A stretch of 64,000 nt of DNA from Bacteroidota bacterium (GCA_017303905.1 JAFLBH010000002.1:558001-622000); one strand, 5' to 3'. Positions 18,932 through 28,781 are shown, counted from the stretch's first letter. Program-made: numbers and translations. The notes: a model not told the origin generated them from the letters alone.

Positions 18932-20366
18932 GTCTATATTTTTATTTAACAGTATTGTCTTCCTGATATTAGTTTCAGGATGCAAAACAACGCAATTAGA
19001 TACGGTATCAATCAAGAAACATTTACCGACTATGTTTTCTAAAGATTCTGACACTGTTTCAAATCAACCCCAAAAATGGCAATTGATTTTTTTTAACTCA
19101 GATTTGAAAAATCTAATAGATACAGCATTGAAAAATAATTTTGATTTAAGAATGGCCTTACAAAAAATTGAGATGTATAAAGCCGGCCTTACTCTAAATA
19201 AAGGGATTCGCTTACCTGAGGTGGGAGCTAATGCTTCTATCGGACAAAGAAAATTTGGCGACTACACAATGGATGGAGTTGGAAATTACGACACTCAATT
19301 CTCGCCAAACATTAATGACAAACAGCAAATCCCTAATCCACTGCCGGATTATTACGTTGGTTTTGCGGCTTCCTGGGAAATTGATCTGTGGGGCAAACTA
19401 AAAAACAAGAAAAAAGCAGCTGCAGCTAGATTTATTGCGTCTCAGCATGGAAGAGATTTAATTATAACAAACTTGATTTCTGAAATTGCTTCTAATTACT
19501 TCCGCTTACTTGCACTTGACAATGAAGCAAAAATTTTGGCAGACAATATTGAACTTCAGCAAGCCGCTTTAGATCTTGTTATTGCTCAAAAGGAAGCCGG
19601 AAAATCAAATGAACTTGCCGTTGAGATGATGAAAGCTCAGTTGCTAAGCTCAAAAGTTATTCAAACTGAAGTAGAGCAATTGATTCTTGAAACAGAAAGC
19701 ACTATTAATTTCCTTTGTGGAACATATCCTAAATCTGTTAACCGGGACACTTCTTACTTTTCGCAACATTTAACCACTACAATTAACACAGGTATACCTT
19801 CGGATTTACTTAAAAATCGTCCTGATATTAAGCAAGCAGAAGCAGAACTCAATGCATCCAATGCTGATGTAAAATCGGCTCAGGCCGCTTTTTATCCAAG
19901 CCTAAGCATTAATTCTGCAATGGGATTGCAAGCATTTAATTCATTACTTTTATTGGAAACTCCGGCTTCATTAGCTTACAATTTAGCAGGCGGACTTACT
20001 GCTCCTCTAATTAACAGACGTCGATTAAAATCGGAATTACTGGCTGCGAAAGCAGAACAAAAGCAAGCCTATATCAATTACGAAAAAACTGTTACAAACA
20101 GTTTTTCAGAAGTATACGTTGCGCTTAAGAACATAAAAAACATTAAGACTATGTATGATTTAAAAAAAGAAGAGGTTGACATACTAAAAAAATCAATTGC
20201 AACTTCAGGGGAACTTTATAAAGCCGGCAGGGCTAATTATCTTGAAGTGATAACTTCTCAGAAAAATGCGCTACAGTCACAATTAGAATTAATAAATTTA
20301 TATAACCGCCAAAACATTGCCCTTGTAGATTTGTACAGATCGATAGGTGGAGGTTGGAATAATTAA
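18918..20366 (+). CDS. Outer-membrane efflux lipoprotein, NodT/OprM family
   Basis: 482 residues with lipobox LVSGC (Cys near residue 22). It shows two homologous halves of the TolC fold: ALKNNFDLRMALQKIEMYKAGL in the first, LLKNRPDIKQAEAELNASNADVKSAQAAFYPSLSINSAMG in the second, each followed by long helices. PDYYVGFAASWEIDLWGKLKNKKKAAAARF is the NodT-family signature. It is the exit duct for the RND pump encoded upstream and overlaps that gene by 14 bp. Confidence 0.92.
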   Translation: MLKFKSIFLFNSIVFLILVSGCKTTQLDTVSIKKHLPTMFSKDSDTVSNQPQKWQLIFFNSDLKNLIDTALKNNFDLRMALQKIEMYKAGLTLNKGIRLPEVGANASIGQRKFGDYTMDGVGNYDTQFSPNINDKQQIPNPLPDYYVGFAASWEIDLWGKLKNKKKAAAARFIASQHGRDLIITNLISEIASNYFRLLALDNEAKILADNIELQQAALDLVIAQKEAGKSNELAVEMMKAQLLSSKVIQTEVEQLILETESTINFLCGTYPKSVNRDTSYFSQHLTTTINTGIPSDLLKNRPDIKQAEAELNASNADVKSAQAAFYPSLSINSAMGLQAFNSLLLLETPASLAYNLAGGLTAPLINRRRLKSELLAAKAEQKQAYINYEKTVTNSFSEVYVALKNIKNIKTMYDLKKEEVDILKKSIATSGELYKAGRANYLEVITSQKNALQSQLELINLYNRQNIALVDLYRSIGGGWNN

Positions 20367-20369
20367 AAC

Positions 20370-21065
20370 ATGATAGCAGAAACAATAATCCCTTTAATAT
20401 CACTTATTTCACTAGAAGTAATTTTAGGAATTGATAATATTATTTTCATATCCATCTTATCAGATAAATTACCCGCTGAACAAAGAGATAAATTACGCTT
20501 TTGGGGATTAGGACTGGCTATGCTAATAAGGCTTTTACTCTTAACAGTAATAGCATGGATTTTAAAATTGGACAATGTACTGTTTACTTTGTTTGATGTG
20601 GATTTTTCGGGAAAAGGATTGATTTTATTGGCAGGAGGGTTATTTCTTATTTATAAGAGTACGAAAGAGATCTTACACAAAACAGAAGGTGATGAGAAGG
20701 GAGAATTAAACAAAACGAAAACAGGTAACTATAAAAAACTCCTAACGGAAGTTATTATTCTTGATTTAGTTTTTTCGGTTGATTCGATTATTACCGCTGT
20801 TGGAATGGTTCAGGAATTGTGGATTATGTATGCATCCGTGATAAGTGCTGTATTAATTATGCTTTTTGCTTCTAAACCAATAAGCAACTTCATTCAGAAA
20901 CACCCTTCTTTTAAAATTCTTGCATTATGTTTTTTAATGATGATTGGAGTATCGCTTATAGCAGAAGGTTTGCATTTTGTAATACCAAAAGGTTATATAT
21001 ATTTCTCAATGGCTTTTGCCTTTATTGTAGATGTAATACAAATGAAAAAGCTAAACAAGATTTAA
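20370..21065 (+). CDS. TerC-family integral membrane protein
   Basis: 231 residues with about seven hydrophobic helices and the two family motifs that carry membrane-embedded acids: LEVILGIDNIIFI (about residues 15-27) and LDLVFSVDSIITAVGM (about 130-145). TerC/Alx proteins have been linked to tellurite resistance and to manganese efflux or metalation of exported proteins. It starts only 3 bp after the outer-membrane efflux gene, so it is probably cotranscribed with the pump. It is a poor match for a pump subunit, so this is likely functional grouping. It converges on the next gene with 3 bp between stops. Confidence 0.88.
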   Translation: MIAETIIPLISLISLEVILGIDNIIFISILSDKLPAEQRDKLRFWGLGLAMLIRLLLLTVIAWILKLDNVLFTLFDVDFSGKGLILLAGGLFLIYKSTKEILHKTEGDEKGELNKTKTGNYKKLLTEVIILDLVFSVDSIITAVGMVQELWIMYASVISAVLIMLFASKPISNFIQKHPSFKILALCFLMMIGVSLIAEGLHFVIPKGYIYFSMAFAFIVDVIQMKKLNKI

Positions 21066-21068
21066 ATG

Positions 21069-21884
21069 TTATACAGCCGATTTTTTTACAATACAAACAC
21101 AACGAAAGCCTAACCAAGCTGTAGGTTTTTCATAAGGAATATCCTTCCCTACTCTGCATTCTTCCAGTAAATTTCTCCAACTTCCGCCTTTACTTATACC
21201 CTTTTCTAATACCATTTCGGAAGCATTTCCAATCATATTATATAATTTGAAATAATTTGGCCAATAAGAATATACCGGTGCTAACACTTCCATACCAACT
21301 CTACTTTTATCGCCACCACTACTCACCCATTCTGCAGAATCTTTTGCCCAACGATGATTAAAAGTCACCAAGCCTTTTTCATTCCTTCCACCTCTCGAGA
21401 ATACCGAATAACCATCGCTATAACTTCCATTATTGCTTAAAAACTCCCATTCTGATTTTGATGGTAACCTATATTCGAAATTAATGTCCTGATATTTTTT
21501 TGAAATAATCATAAACTCCTTCACTCTTTCAGTACGCCATTTACAAAATGCTAAAGCTTGCTCGTAACTTATGCCTACAACGGGATAATCCCTATAAGCG
21601 GGATGACGGTAATAATATTTCACATATGGTTCATTTGTCGCATATTTTTCTCTCCATACCAAAGTATCCGGTAAAACAGCTTTATGCTCTGTAGAATTGA
21701 CTCCATATTTTCTCGCTATCCATAACTCATATTGAACCCATGAAAAATTACTTATTTCAGTTTCATCTACAAATAAGGTATCACAAATCTTAACCGTACC
21801 GGGCGGTGTAAATTCTTTTTTCTTTCTTTCAATAAATGAAAAAGAGATTGCTGTAAGAATGATAAGTAGTAATAGTTTTTTCAT
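21069..21884 (-). CDS. Formylglycine-generating-enzyme (SUMF1) fold protein, exported
   Basis: 271 residues with an N-terminal signal-like helix (LLLLIILTAISFSFI). The body matches the FGE-sulfatase fold: VDETEISNFSWVQYELW, YPVVGISYEQALAFCKWRTERV, YRLPSKSEWEFLS, MIGNASEMV, SKGGSWRNLLEECRVG and AWLGFRCVCI. In Bacteroidetes such proteins include gliding and T9SS lipoproteins GldJ/GldK, but this copy has no lipobox and no recognisable gld neighbours. The active-site Cys pair of true FGE is not clearly conserved, so a structural rather than sulfatase-activating role is more likely. Confidence 0.78.
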   Translation of the reverse strand: MKKLLLLIILTAISFSFIERKKKEFTPPGTVKICDTLFVDETEISNFSWVQYELWIARKYGVNSTEHKAVLPDTLVWREKYATNEPYVKYYYRHPAYRDYPVVGISYEQALAFCKWRTERVKEFMIISKKYQDINFEYRLPSKSEWEFLSNNGSYSDGYSVFSRGGRNEKGLVTFNHRWAKDSAEWVSSGGDKSRVGMEVLAPVYSYWPNYFKLYNMIGNASEMVLEKGISKGGSWRNLLEECRVGKDIPYEKPTAWLGFRCVCIVKKSAV

Positions 21885-22050
21885 ATTTAATATTGGTTGT
21901 TGCGTAATTTTTAAATTAACACATCTTGCTGCAAATAAACGCGGATGTTTTAACTAGATTCCTCCCTATATTCGAAATGACAATGCGTGTAACACAAGTG
22001 TATTTTTTCGCACTAACTCCTGAATCCTATATCCTTAAATCACTTCTTCT

Positions 22051-23817
22051 CTAAATTTGCAGGGCCTTTCTTAAATCGGCCACATCGCTGATATGTTCAG
22101 GCAATGGTGTAAGAATAAGTTTCTTTTTCTTTTCACCGGCTATTGCACTGAATTGCTCTTTCGAATAAACATAGAGTTGTCCGTTTACCACGGCACACAA
22201 ACTATATTCTGTTCCGGGATTATACTTTAAATTATAAATGGTAGCTCCATCATAAGTATACACCTGGTTTTTGCCATGCTCAATCACATAAACCAAACGT
22301 GGTGACAACAATGTACTGTTTTCATTGAGTGCATAACTTACATTGATGTCTGCTCCGGTTGGCAAAGTTTTTGGACAATCCGAATTATAAATCCCGAAAT
22401 TATTTACTTGAAATATGCGGGTTGCCTTTTGAATATTATTGAGGCTACCGGCTTGCGAAGCTAATAATGCTTCTTGCTGTTGCTGAAAACGAATCCTCTC
22501 CTTAACTAATTCAGCGCTTAATTTCTTTTGCTCCTCCATGCAAGCTTTCTGCTTAGCTTCCATTTCTTGCTTTAATTTTAATTCTTCCGCCTCTTTCTTC
22601 TCCACTAATTTATTGTACTCCGTAAATTTCTTTTCGTAACCTGCTATGGCGGTTTCGTAATCATCTTCACTCAACACCGGATATACAACCAACTTCTCTA
22701 CTCTGTTGCGAGATTTTAATGTAAGTAAATAGTTTTTGCCTTTTTGCGGACCTTCGGAAACAACCGCGCTATTCCAGGTGATTTGATGTAACTCTTTGGT
22801 GTAATTTTTATTTTCTGCGCCAACTTCAAAAACAGCATTTTTAAAGGCGCTGAGTTCAGGAAACTCTTTGTAATCCACTTCCAGTTCAAACTGAGGTTTA
22901 CCGGAAGCTTTAGCCGGCTTATTAGGTTGGGATGGTGCCGGCAGTTTATTAATTTTTTTGGTGTAAACAGTTTTTACGCTGTCTACTTGAACGGGAATGT
23001 GTTCAATTTTCTTTTCAAGGTTTACTATTTGCTTTGGTTCCTGGGCTTTATGTGCTGAATTATTTTCAGGCGGTTTGCGTTTATCGGCGATTGGGGTATC
23101 GTGTTTAATAACCACCCAGTTTTGTGCTACCGTATCTAAATAATACTGATTATAACTGTCGGCAGCTTGCCTCGAAATCATATCTACGGTAATTTGTTTG
23201 CCGTGCTTTAAAAATACTTGTTCACCATTTTGTGAGGCTTTGATATCAAACATACCGGCACTCTCAAAATGATATTTTGTACCGGCGCTATCGTAGGTCA
23301 TTGGTATTCCACTGGCGATAATATCTGCCTGGTCATGCATTTCACGATACTGAATTTCTACATCACCAATAATATCTTGTCCGGCTTTATTTACAAAAGC
23401 ATTTTGCGGTACTTTAATTTTTGATTTGGTGTGATGCGCAATTTCACCTCCTTTAGATGTATTTACTTTATAGGTACTGTAAGGAACATTCAGTTTTTTA
23501 GCAGGTGGCGCTACGAATGGTTTTTTAACAGTGGTATTTTCGGCAACTTTGTTTTCTTTTAAAGTAGTGGTTTTATCATTGGCAATTTTGGTGTTTTGGT
23601 TTTTAAATACAGTAAAATAAGTAACGGTACAGATAACAGCGATTCCGGCGATTACCGTAGCGTATGTTGCTTTTTTATTCTTTAAAAAATTAACATCACT
23701 ACGGGCCTTTTGAATGCTCTGTTCTTTAAACTGTTTCACAAGGTTATTAAAATCCTTGTGCTTGTTTATTTCATCGTCACTTACCTTCGGGCGATCCAAA
23801 TTAAATTTTGGTTCCAT
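22051..23817 (-). CDS. Membrane protein paired with the ECF sigma factor (candidate anti-sigma partner)
   Basis: 588 residues. A cytoplasmic N-terminal stretch of about 50 residues rich in Lys/Asp is followed by one transmembrane helix (about 52-71, YATVIAGIAVICTVTYFTVF). The exported part holds a beta domain at about 110-235 (KVNTSKGGEIAHHTKSKIKVPQNAFV...ESAGMFDIKASQNGEQVFL) resembling ZU5-type domains of Bacteroidetes. Then come a low-complexity Lys/Pro/Gln linker and a Glu/Lys/Gln coiled coil (about 400-455). It starts one base after the sigma factor stop, and its topology fits a membrane-bound regulator of that sigma. No ZAS or FecR anti-sigma motif is recognisable, so the role is inferred from position. 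Confidence 0.55.
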   Translation of the reverse strand: MEPKFNLDRPKVSDDEINKHKDFNNLVKQFKEQSIQKARSDVNFLKNKKATYATVIAGIAVICTVTYFTVFKNQNTKIANDKTTTLKENKVAENTTVKKPFVAPPAKKLNVPYSTYKVNTSKGGEIAHHTKSKIKVPQNAFVNKAGQDIIGDVEIQYREMHDQADIIASGIPMTYDSAGTKYHFESAGMFDIKASQNGEQVFLKHGKQITVDMISRQAADSYNQYYLDTVAQNWVVIKHDTPIADKRKPPENNSAHKAQEPKQIVNLEKKIEHIPVQVDSVKTVYTKKINKLPAPSQPNKPAKASGKPQFELEVDYKEFPELSAFKNAVFEVGAENKNYTKELHQITWNSAVVSEGPQKGKNYLLTLKSRNRVEKLVVYPVLSEDDYETAIAGYEKKFTEYNKLVEKKEAEELKLKQEMEAKQKACMEEQKKLSAELVKERIRFQQQQEALLASQAGSLNNIQKATRIFQVNNFGIYNSDCPKTLPTGADINVSYALNENSTLLSPRLVYVIEHGKNQVYTYDGATIYNLKYNPGTEYSLCAVVNGQLYVYSKEQFSAIAGEKKKKLILTPLPEHISDVADLRKALQI

Positions 23818-23818
23818 A

Positions 23819-24415
23819 CTATACTTTAATATTCGTTATACTCTTTTTCAATCTCTCTAATATGCGGTACATTCTCACTTTGGCGTTGTTCTCGGTGATG
23901 TTTAAAATTTCGGCGATTTCCTTAAATGGTCTTTGCTCAAAAAAACGCATCTCTACTAATTGTAAATCTTCATCGGGCAATTGCTTTATCAAAACCTGAA
24001 TGTGCGGTAAATACTCTTCAAAAAACGGCTCCTGAACTTCTTCACAAATATTTCTCAAATCGCCCACATCAGCATTAATGGCGCGTTTGTTTTTTTGATC
24101 GCGAAACAATTGCATGACTTCACTGTGTGCAATGCGGAATAACCAGCTTGCAAAAGGCACACCTTTAAATTCGTAACGGTGCAAATTAGTTAAGGCTTTT
24201 AAAAATACCTGAGCTGTGATATCGAATGCCGATTCCTTGTCGTCCATACGTTGATACACATAGCCAAAAATTTGCTTGTAGTATTTATCGTATAACGGTC
24301 CGAAGTACTCCGGATTCTCCTTTGCAGCTTCAATAATCAATTGCTCGTCGTGCAATTGTGCGGTGGTGTGATGGTATCGCGGGTTAAAACTCATATCAGC
24401 TGCGTTGAGTAGCAT
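23819..24415 (-). CDS. ECF-type RNA polymerase sigma factor
   Basis: 198 residues from ATG 24415; ATG 24394 is an alternative start (M8). Region 2 is YKQIFGYVYQRMDDKESAFDITAQVFLKALTNLHRYEFKGVPFASWLFRIAHSEVMQLFRDQ. Region 4 is LPDEDLQLVEMRFFEQRPFKEIAEILNITENNAKVRMYRILERLKK, a clear helix-turn-helix. It directs RNA polymerase to a small regulon, probably under control of the membrane protein encoded next to it (1 bp apart). No clear consensus promoter is visible in 24416-24575. Confidence 0.9.
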   Translation of the reverse strand: MLLNAADMSFNPRYHHTTAQLHDEQLIIEAAKENPEYFGPLYDKYYKQIFGYVYQRMDDKESAFDITAQVFLKALTNLHRYEFKGVPFASWLFRIAHSEVMQLFRDQKNKRAINADVGDLRNICEEVQEPFFEEYLPHIQVLIKQLPDEDLQLVEMRFFEQRPFKEIAEILNITENNAKVRMYRILERLKKSITNIKV

Positions 24416-24575
24416 TATATCTTTATAATGACTAACGCACCTTGGGGTTACGCCAAAATTTCAAAAAACTATACATATATAACTAAGTTGCTGAGTATCA
24501 GTTACAGAAATTATCAAAATAATGAGTGAAACATTGTTAAAGGAGGGTGAAACGTTATTTTGAATGAGTGAATGG

Positions 24576-26579
24576 TTATGCTTTTAAACCCATAATACAC
24601 ACATCATCTACCTGTTCTAAGCCTTTTTTCCAATTCATTAATACAGTTTCGAGTTTTTCTTTTTGAGAACTTGTCGATTCAGAATGAATATTCAATAATA
24701 GCTCGTTGAGTTGCTTATACTTGAATTTTTTTCCTTTAGGTCCGCCAAATTGATCGGCATACCCGTCGGTATATAAGTACAAAGTATCGGAAGGCGCTAA
24801 CTTAACACCATACAGATTAAATTTATTTTCATGTACGCCTTTTCCAACCGGCATTTTATCAAATGGTAATTCGCTGATCGTATTTGAACTTATTAAAACA
24901 GGGGCATTATTAGCCGCGGCATAGGTAAGCTGACCGTTAGATTTATCGAGACAAAGCAATACGCCATCCATTCCGTCTTGTTGCTCTTCTCTACTTACGC
25001 TTTCGATTAATCGTTGACGTACATAGTTAAATATTTCGTTTGGTTGAGAAATGCTTTTTTCATTGATAGCTTCGTTCAAAAAACCAATGTTTAACAAACT
25101 CATAAAAGCTCCCGGCACACCGTGCCCTGTACAATCACAAACGGCCATGTAAAATTTATCTCCTTTCAATGTAGCCCAATAAAAATCGCCGCTTACAATA
25201 TCTTTCGGTTTAAATAAAACAAAATAATCACTCAAATTATTCTTTAATAACTCTTCATTTGCCAATAAAGTCAATTGAATTTTACGTGCATAATTAATGG
25301 AATCAAGAATTTCCTTGTTTTTGGTTTCGATAAGTTCCTTTTGATTTGTCACCTCCCTCTTTTGCGCTTCAATTAACTGATTTTTTTCGTTTAATTGATT
25401 ATTCACCCGTTTCCTTATTTGATTGGATTTATAAAGTGTGATGACGGCGATTATTACAATCAACAACACAATTACGGACGCAATTAAAAAGTATCTCTGA
25501 CGATTTAACTGAACTTGTTTTTCTTTTTGAATCAAATTCAAATCTTTGATTTGCGCTTCTTTTCGAGCCGACTCATACTTCTGATTTAACTCTGCAATCA
25601 TTTTCTCATTACCTACAATGGTTAAACTGTCATTTAATTCAGCATAACGTAACGCGTGATCAGAACTTAATTTGTATTCTCCCATCTGATTATAAGCATA
25701 GGCTTTTTCGTATACCACTTCTTCTACCAGCTCCATATCAGAAAGAGAAATAGCAAATTGATAGGCTGTATCCAGAAATCGTATCGCTATGCGTGCCGTT
25801 CTTTCTTTACCTTGTCCAACAAAGCAACGTCCTAATTGATAATATGTATACCCGACCATTTCAGAATCTTCCAGTTGTTTATTTAACTGTAGTGATTTAT
25901 TAAGAGCCCGCTCCGCATCAGAAAAATTCCTCAAATCTGTTTCTAACAGACCTAAAGTTTGGTAGGCCGACTGTAAATGAGCTTTATCGCCAAATTCATT
26001 AGCAATCGCAATTGACTTTCCTAAGTAAACTCTGGTACTATCAAAATAGTTTCTCGAAGCATGCCCCATTTTATACAATAAGCCGGCAAAATTGGAATAT
26101 ATAACCGCTAATTTTTCTTGTTTATTCTCTTTTTGCAAAATCGCTATGCTTTCATAAAAACATTTAACTCCTTCTGAGTATAATTTCAACTCCCCATATA
26201 AATTTCCGAGCATGTTATAAATAACACCCTTTGCTGAAACTTGTTTGTAAGAATCAGCTGTTTTCAATGAGGCTAATGCCAATTCTTGCGCTTCATCATA
26301 TTCCAGATTATCCGAAAAAACATCAGCAGTAACTACCAATAAGAAATATTGAGGTTCAAAATCACTAAAATTAGACAAGATACTATCCTTATTCTTGAGA
26401 ATGTGCTTTTGTAATTCATGTTTAGTTATAAAGTCATAGATTTTTTGTTGCGGCCATTTTGACTTAAGTCCACTCATCAACTCCTTTGTGTGAACATCCG
26501 TTGAATCTACTAGATTGAAGTTTTGTCCACTTACAGAAAAAACAATAAGCGTTAAAAATATGGATAGAATTTTCTTCAA
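24576..26579 (-). CDS. TPR sensor with PP2C/SpoIIE serine phosphatase domain
   Basis: 667 residues in this order: signal peptide (about 1-18), TPR repeats over about 30-320 (AVIYSNFAGLLYKMGHA, SAYQTLGLLETDLRNFSDAERALNKSLQL), one transmembrane helix near 362-384, a coiled coil with LIETKNKEILDSINYARKIQ, then the SpoIIE domain (about 445-667). Metal-binding positions are visible in KPKDIVSGDFYW, VCDCTGHGVPGAFM, DGMDG and the closing EQVDDVCIMG. A Ser/Thr phosphatase acting in the cytoplasm with an exported TPR input is likely. The same architecture recurs in the array at 56.6-64 kb, but this copy is more diverged. A perfect minus-strand -7 element (TATATTTG, 26599-26606) lies 20 bp upstream. 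Confidence 0.87.
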   Translation of the reverse strand: MKKILSIFLTLIVFSVSGQNFNLVDSTDVHTKELMSGLKSKWPQQKIYDFITKHELQKHILKNKDSILSNFSDFEPQYFLLVVTADVFSDNLEYDEAQELALASLKTADSYKQVSAKGVIYNMLGNLYGELKLYSEGVKCFYESIAILQKENKQEKLAVIYSNFAGLLYKMGHASRNYFDSTRVYLGKSIAIANEFGDKAHLQSAYQTLGLLETDLRNFSDAERALNKSLQLNKQLEDSEMVGYTYYQLGRCFVGQGKERTARIAIRFLDTAYQFAISLSDMELVEEVVYEKAYAYNQMGEYKLSSDHALRYAELNDSLTIVGNEKMIAELNQKYESARKEAQIKDLNLIQKEKQVQLNRQRYFLIASVIVLLIVIIAVITLYKSNQIRKRVNNQLNEKNQLIEAQKREVTNQKELIETKNKEILDSINYARKIQLTLLANEELLKNNLSDYFVLFKPKDIVSGDFYWATLKGDKFYMAVCDCTGHGVPGAFMSLLNIGFLNEAINEKSISQPNEIFNYVRQRLIESVSREEQQDGMDGVLLCLDKSNGQLTYAAANNAPVLISSNTISELPFDKMPVGKGVHENKFNLYGVKLAPSDTLYLYTDGYADQFGGPKGKKFKYKQLNELLLNIHSESTSSQKEKLETVLMNWKKGLEQVDDVCIMGLKA

Positions 26580-26598
26580 TACAACTTATAGATTTAAC

Positions 26599-26606
26599 CA
26601 AATATA
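26599..26606 (-). promoter_or_regulatory. Promoter -7 element for the TPR/PP2C gene
   Basis: The minus strand reads TATATTTG, a perfect TAnnTTTG match, 20 bp upstream of the ATG at 26579. The region 26607-26736 also holds a plus-strand near-match (TATATTTA at 26712-26719) that may serve the carboxylase gene starting at 26737. Confidence 0.55.
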
Positions 26607-26736
26607 GCACTATTCAGCCTTTTTTGCCAAAACTTTACAAATCAGCTATTTCCAGTCATAACACAAGATGAAAAAACCACCACTATGAAAGAAAAAAAAG
26701 AAACTAAATGCTATATTTACGATTCTAATTTATATT

Positions 26737-28365
26737 ATGAATTTGGAATTCAATAAAAACGACGACAAAATGCGATTGCTGATTTCACAAATGGAACAGC
26801 GTTTAGCTAAAATATATTTAGGTGGCGGAAAATCGCGCATCGAAAAATTGCACGAACAAGGAAAAATGACTGCGCGCGAGCGTATTGATTTTCTTTTGGA
26901 TAAAGACAGTCCTCGTGTTGAAGTTGGCGCTTTTGCCGGATATGAAATGTATCCCGAACATGGTGGTTGTCCTGCCGGAGGTGTGGTAATCATTATAGGT
27001 TATGTAAGCGGCAAGCAATGTATTGTTGTTGCCAATGACGCTACTGTAAAAGCCGGAGCTTGGTTTCCGATTACGGGTAAAAAGAATCTACGTGCTCAGG
27101 AAATCGCCATGGAAAACCGTTTACCAATTATATATTTGGTTGATAGTGCCGGCGTTTATTTACCAATGCAAGATGAAATATTCCCTGATAAAGAACATTT
27201 CGGGAGAATTTTCAGAAATAATGCAGTGATGAGCAGCATGGGGATTTTACAAATTTCTGCAGTGATGGGCAGCTGTGTGGCCGGTGGAGCTTATTTACCT
27301 ATCATGAGCGATGAAGCCATGATTGTAGATAAAACAGGTTCTATCTTTTTAGCCGGAAGCTATTTAGTAAAAGCCGCTATCGGCGAAAATATTGATAACG
27401 AAACTTTAGGTGGAGCAACAACACATTGTGAAATTAGCGGGGTAACAGATTATAAATGCAAGGATGATGCCGATTGTTTAACCCGCATTCGTAACATCAT
27501 GAGTAAAATTGGTGATTATGAAAAAGCCGGCTTTAACCGTGAAACGCCCGCTCTTCCTAAAAAGGATCCAAAAGAAATTTACGGCATCATTCCTGATACA
27601 CGCGACAAACAATTTGATATGCACGAGGTGATCGAACGCCTGGTGGATAATAGTGAGTTTGAAGAATACAAAGAATTGTACGGACAAAGCATTATTTGTG
27701 CTTATGCGCGCATTGATGGTTGGGCTGTAGGTATTGTTGCCAATCAACGCAAAGTAGTAAAAAGCAAAAAAGGTGAAATGCAATTTGGTGGCGTAATTTA
27801 TAGTGACAGTGCTGATAAAGCAGCACGTTTCATAATGAATTGTAATCAAAAGAAAATTCCATTGGTGTTTTTACAAGATGCTACCGGGTTTATGGTGGGT
27901 TCGCGCAGTGAACATGGCGGAATTATTAAAGATGGTGCCAAATTGGTAAACGCCATGAGTAATTCAGTAGTACCTAAGTTTACTATTATCCTTGGTAACA
28001 GTTATGGCGCAGCTAATTATGCAATGTGTGGAAAAGCATACGACCCACGTTTAATTGTAGGTTGGCCAACAGCTCAGGTGGCGGTAATGGGTGGCGCGCA
28101 AGCGGCAAAAGTTTTAGTACAAATTGAAGTGGCCAGTTTAAAAGCCAAAGGCGAAGAAATCACTCCTGAAAAAGAAGCAGAATTATTTAATAAAATTAAA
28201 GACCGTTACGATTCTCAAACCACACCGTATTACGCGGCATCGCGTTTGTGGCTAGATGCAATCATCGATCCATTGGAAACACGAAAAGTGATCAGTATGG
28301 GAATTGAGATGGCAAACCATTCACCAATTACAAAACAGTACAATGTGGGGGTGCTTCAAACATAA
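26737..28365 (+). CDS. Acyl-CoA carboxylase carboxyltransferase (beta) subunit, MCC-beta-like
   Basis: 542 residues of the biotin-dependent carboxyltransferase fold (two crotonase-like halves). Signatures are KMTARERIDFLLD, PAGGVVIIIGYVSGKQCIVVANDATVKAGAWFP, YLVDSAGVYLPMQDEIFPDKEHFGRIFRNNAVMSSMGILQISAVMGSCVAGGAYLPIMSDEAMIV and GGAQAAKVL. The ...LPxQxExFPDxxHFGRIF block is closest to the 3-methylcrotonyl-CoA carboxylase beta chain, though propionyl- and geranyl-CoA carboxylases share much of it. A biotin carboxylase (alpha) subunit is needed but not encoded here. The STAS-like gene follows after 2 bp, suggesting an operon. Confidence 0.85.
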   Translation: MNLEFNKNDDKMRLLISQMEQRLAKIYLGGGKSRIEKLHEQGKMTARERIDFLLDKDSPRVEVGAFAGYEMYPEHGGCPAGGVVIIIGYVSGKQCIVVANDATVKAGAWFPITGKKNLRAQEIAMENRLPIIYLVDSAGVYLPMQDEIFPDKEHFGRIFRNNAVMSSMGILQISAVMGSCVAGGAYLPIMSDEAMIVDKTGSIFLAGSYLVKAAIGENIDNETLGGATTHCEISGVTDYKCKDDADCLTRIRNIMSKIGDYEKAGFNRETPALPKKDPKEIYGIIPDTRDKQFDMHEVIERLVDNSEFEEYKELYGQSIICAYARIDGWAVGIVANQRKVVKSKKGEMQFGGVIYSDSADKAARFIMNCNQKKIPLVFLQDATGFMVGSRSEHGGIIKDGAKLVNAMSNSVVPKFTIILGNSYGAANYAMCGKAYDPRLIVGWPTAQVAVMGGAQAAKVLVQIEVASLKAKGEEITPEKEAELFNKIKDRYDSQTTPYYAASRLWLDAIIDPLETRKVISMGIEMANHSPITKQYNVGVLQT

Positions 28366-28367
28366 TT

Positions 28368-28781
28368 ATGGTTAAAGCATCTGATTTTAAAATCATAAAA
28401 CAAATTAAACACCCGGAAGCAACTTTAAGTTTATGGGAAAATGGTATTGTACATGTATATTATCATGACAATACTGTTTTGGATGTAGAGTTGCAATTAA
28501 AAATGGCTGATTCATTTAATGAAATCACGAATAAACAACGCTCTCTGTTTATATTTGAAGCAGGCGACGGTGTTACCATTACAAAAGAAGCGCGAGATAA
28601 TGCACTTAAACTGGAAGACTCTACTCCTATTCTGGCATCTGCTGTAATTGCGCCCAATTTAGCTTATCGAATAATTGCGAATTTCTTTTTAAAAGTGCAA
28701 AAACCAAAAGGACAATATCAAGTTGTTGCTGATGTGAACGCAGCAATAGATTGGTTTAAAAAAATTAATTTACTTTCCTGA
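28368..28781 (+). CDS. STAS/SEC14-like small cytoplasmic protein
   Basis: 137 residues, no signal peptide. The pattern ATLSLWENGIVHVYYHDNTVLDVELQLKMADSFNEITNKQRSLFIFEAGDGVTITKEARDNAL...APNLAYRIIANFFLKVQKPKGQYQVVADVNAAIDWFKK resembles the alpha/beta STAS/SpoIIAA-like fold found as short stand-alone proteins in Bacteroidetes. Such proteins can act as lipid- or partner-binding regulators; the role here is unknown. It lies 2 bp after the carboxylase gene and overlaps the convergent glycosyltransferase gene end by 17 bp. Confidence 0.6.
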   Translation: MVKASDFKIIKQIKHPEATLSLWENGIVHVYYHDNTVLDVELQLKMADSFNEITNKQRSLFIFEAGDGVTITKEARDNALKLEDSTPILASAVIAPNLAYRIIANFFLKVQKPKGQYQVVADVNAAIDWFKKINLLS

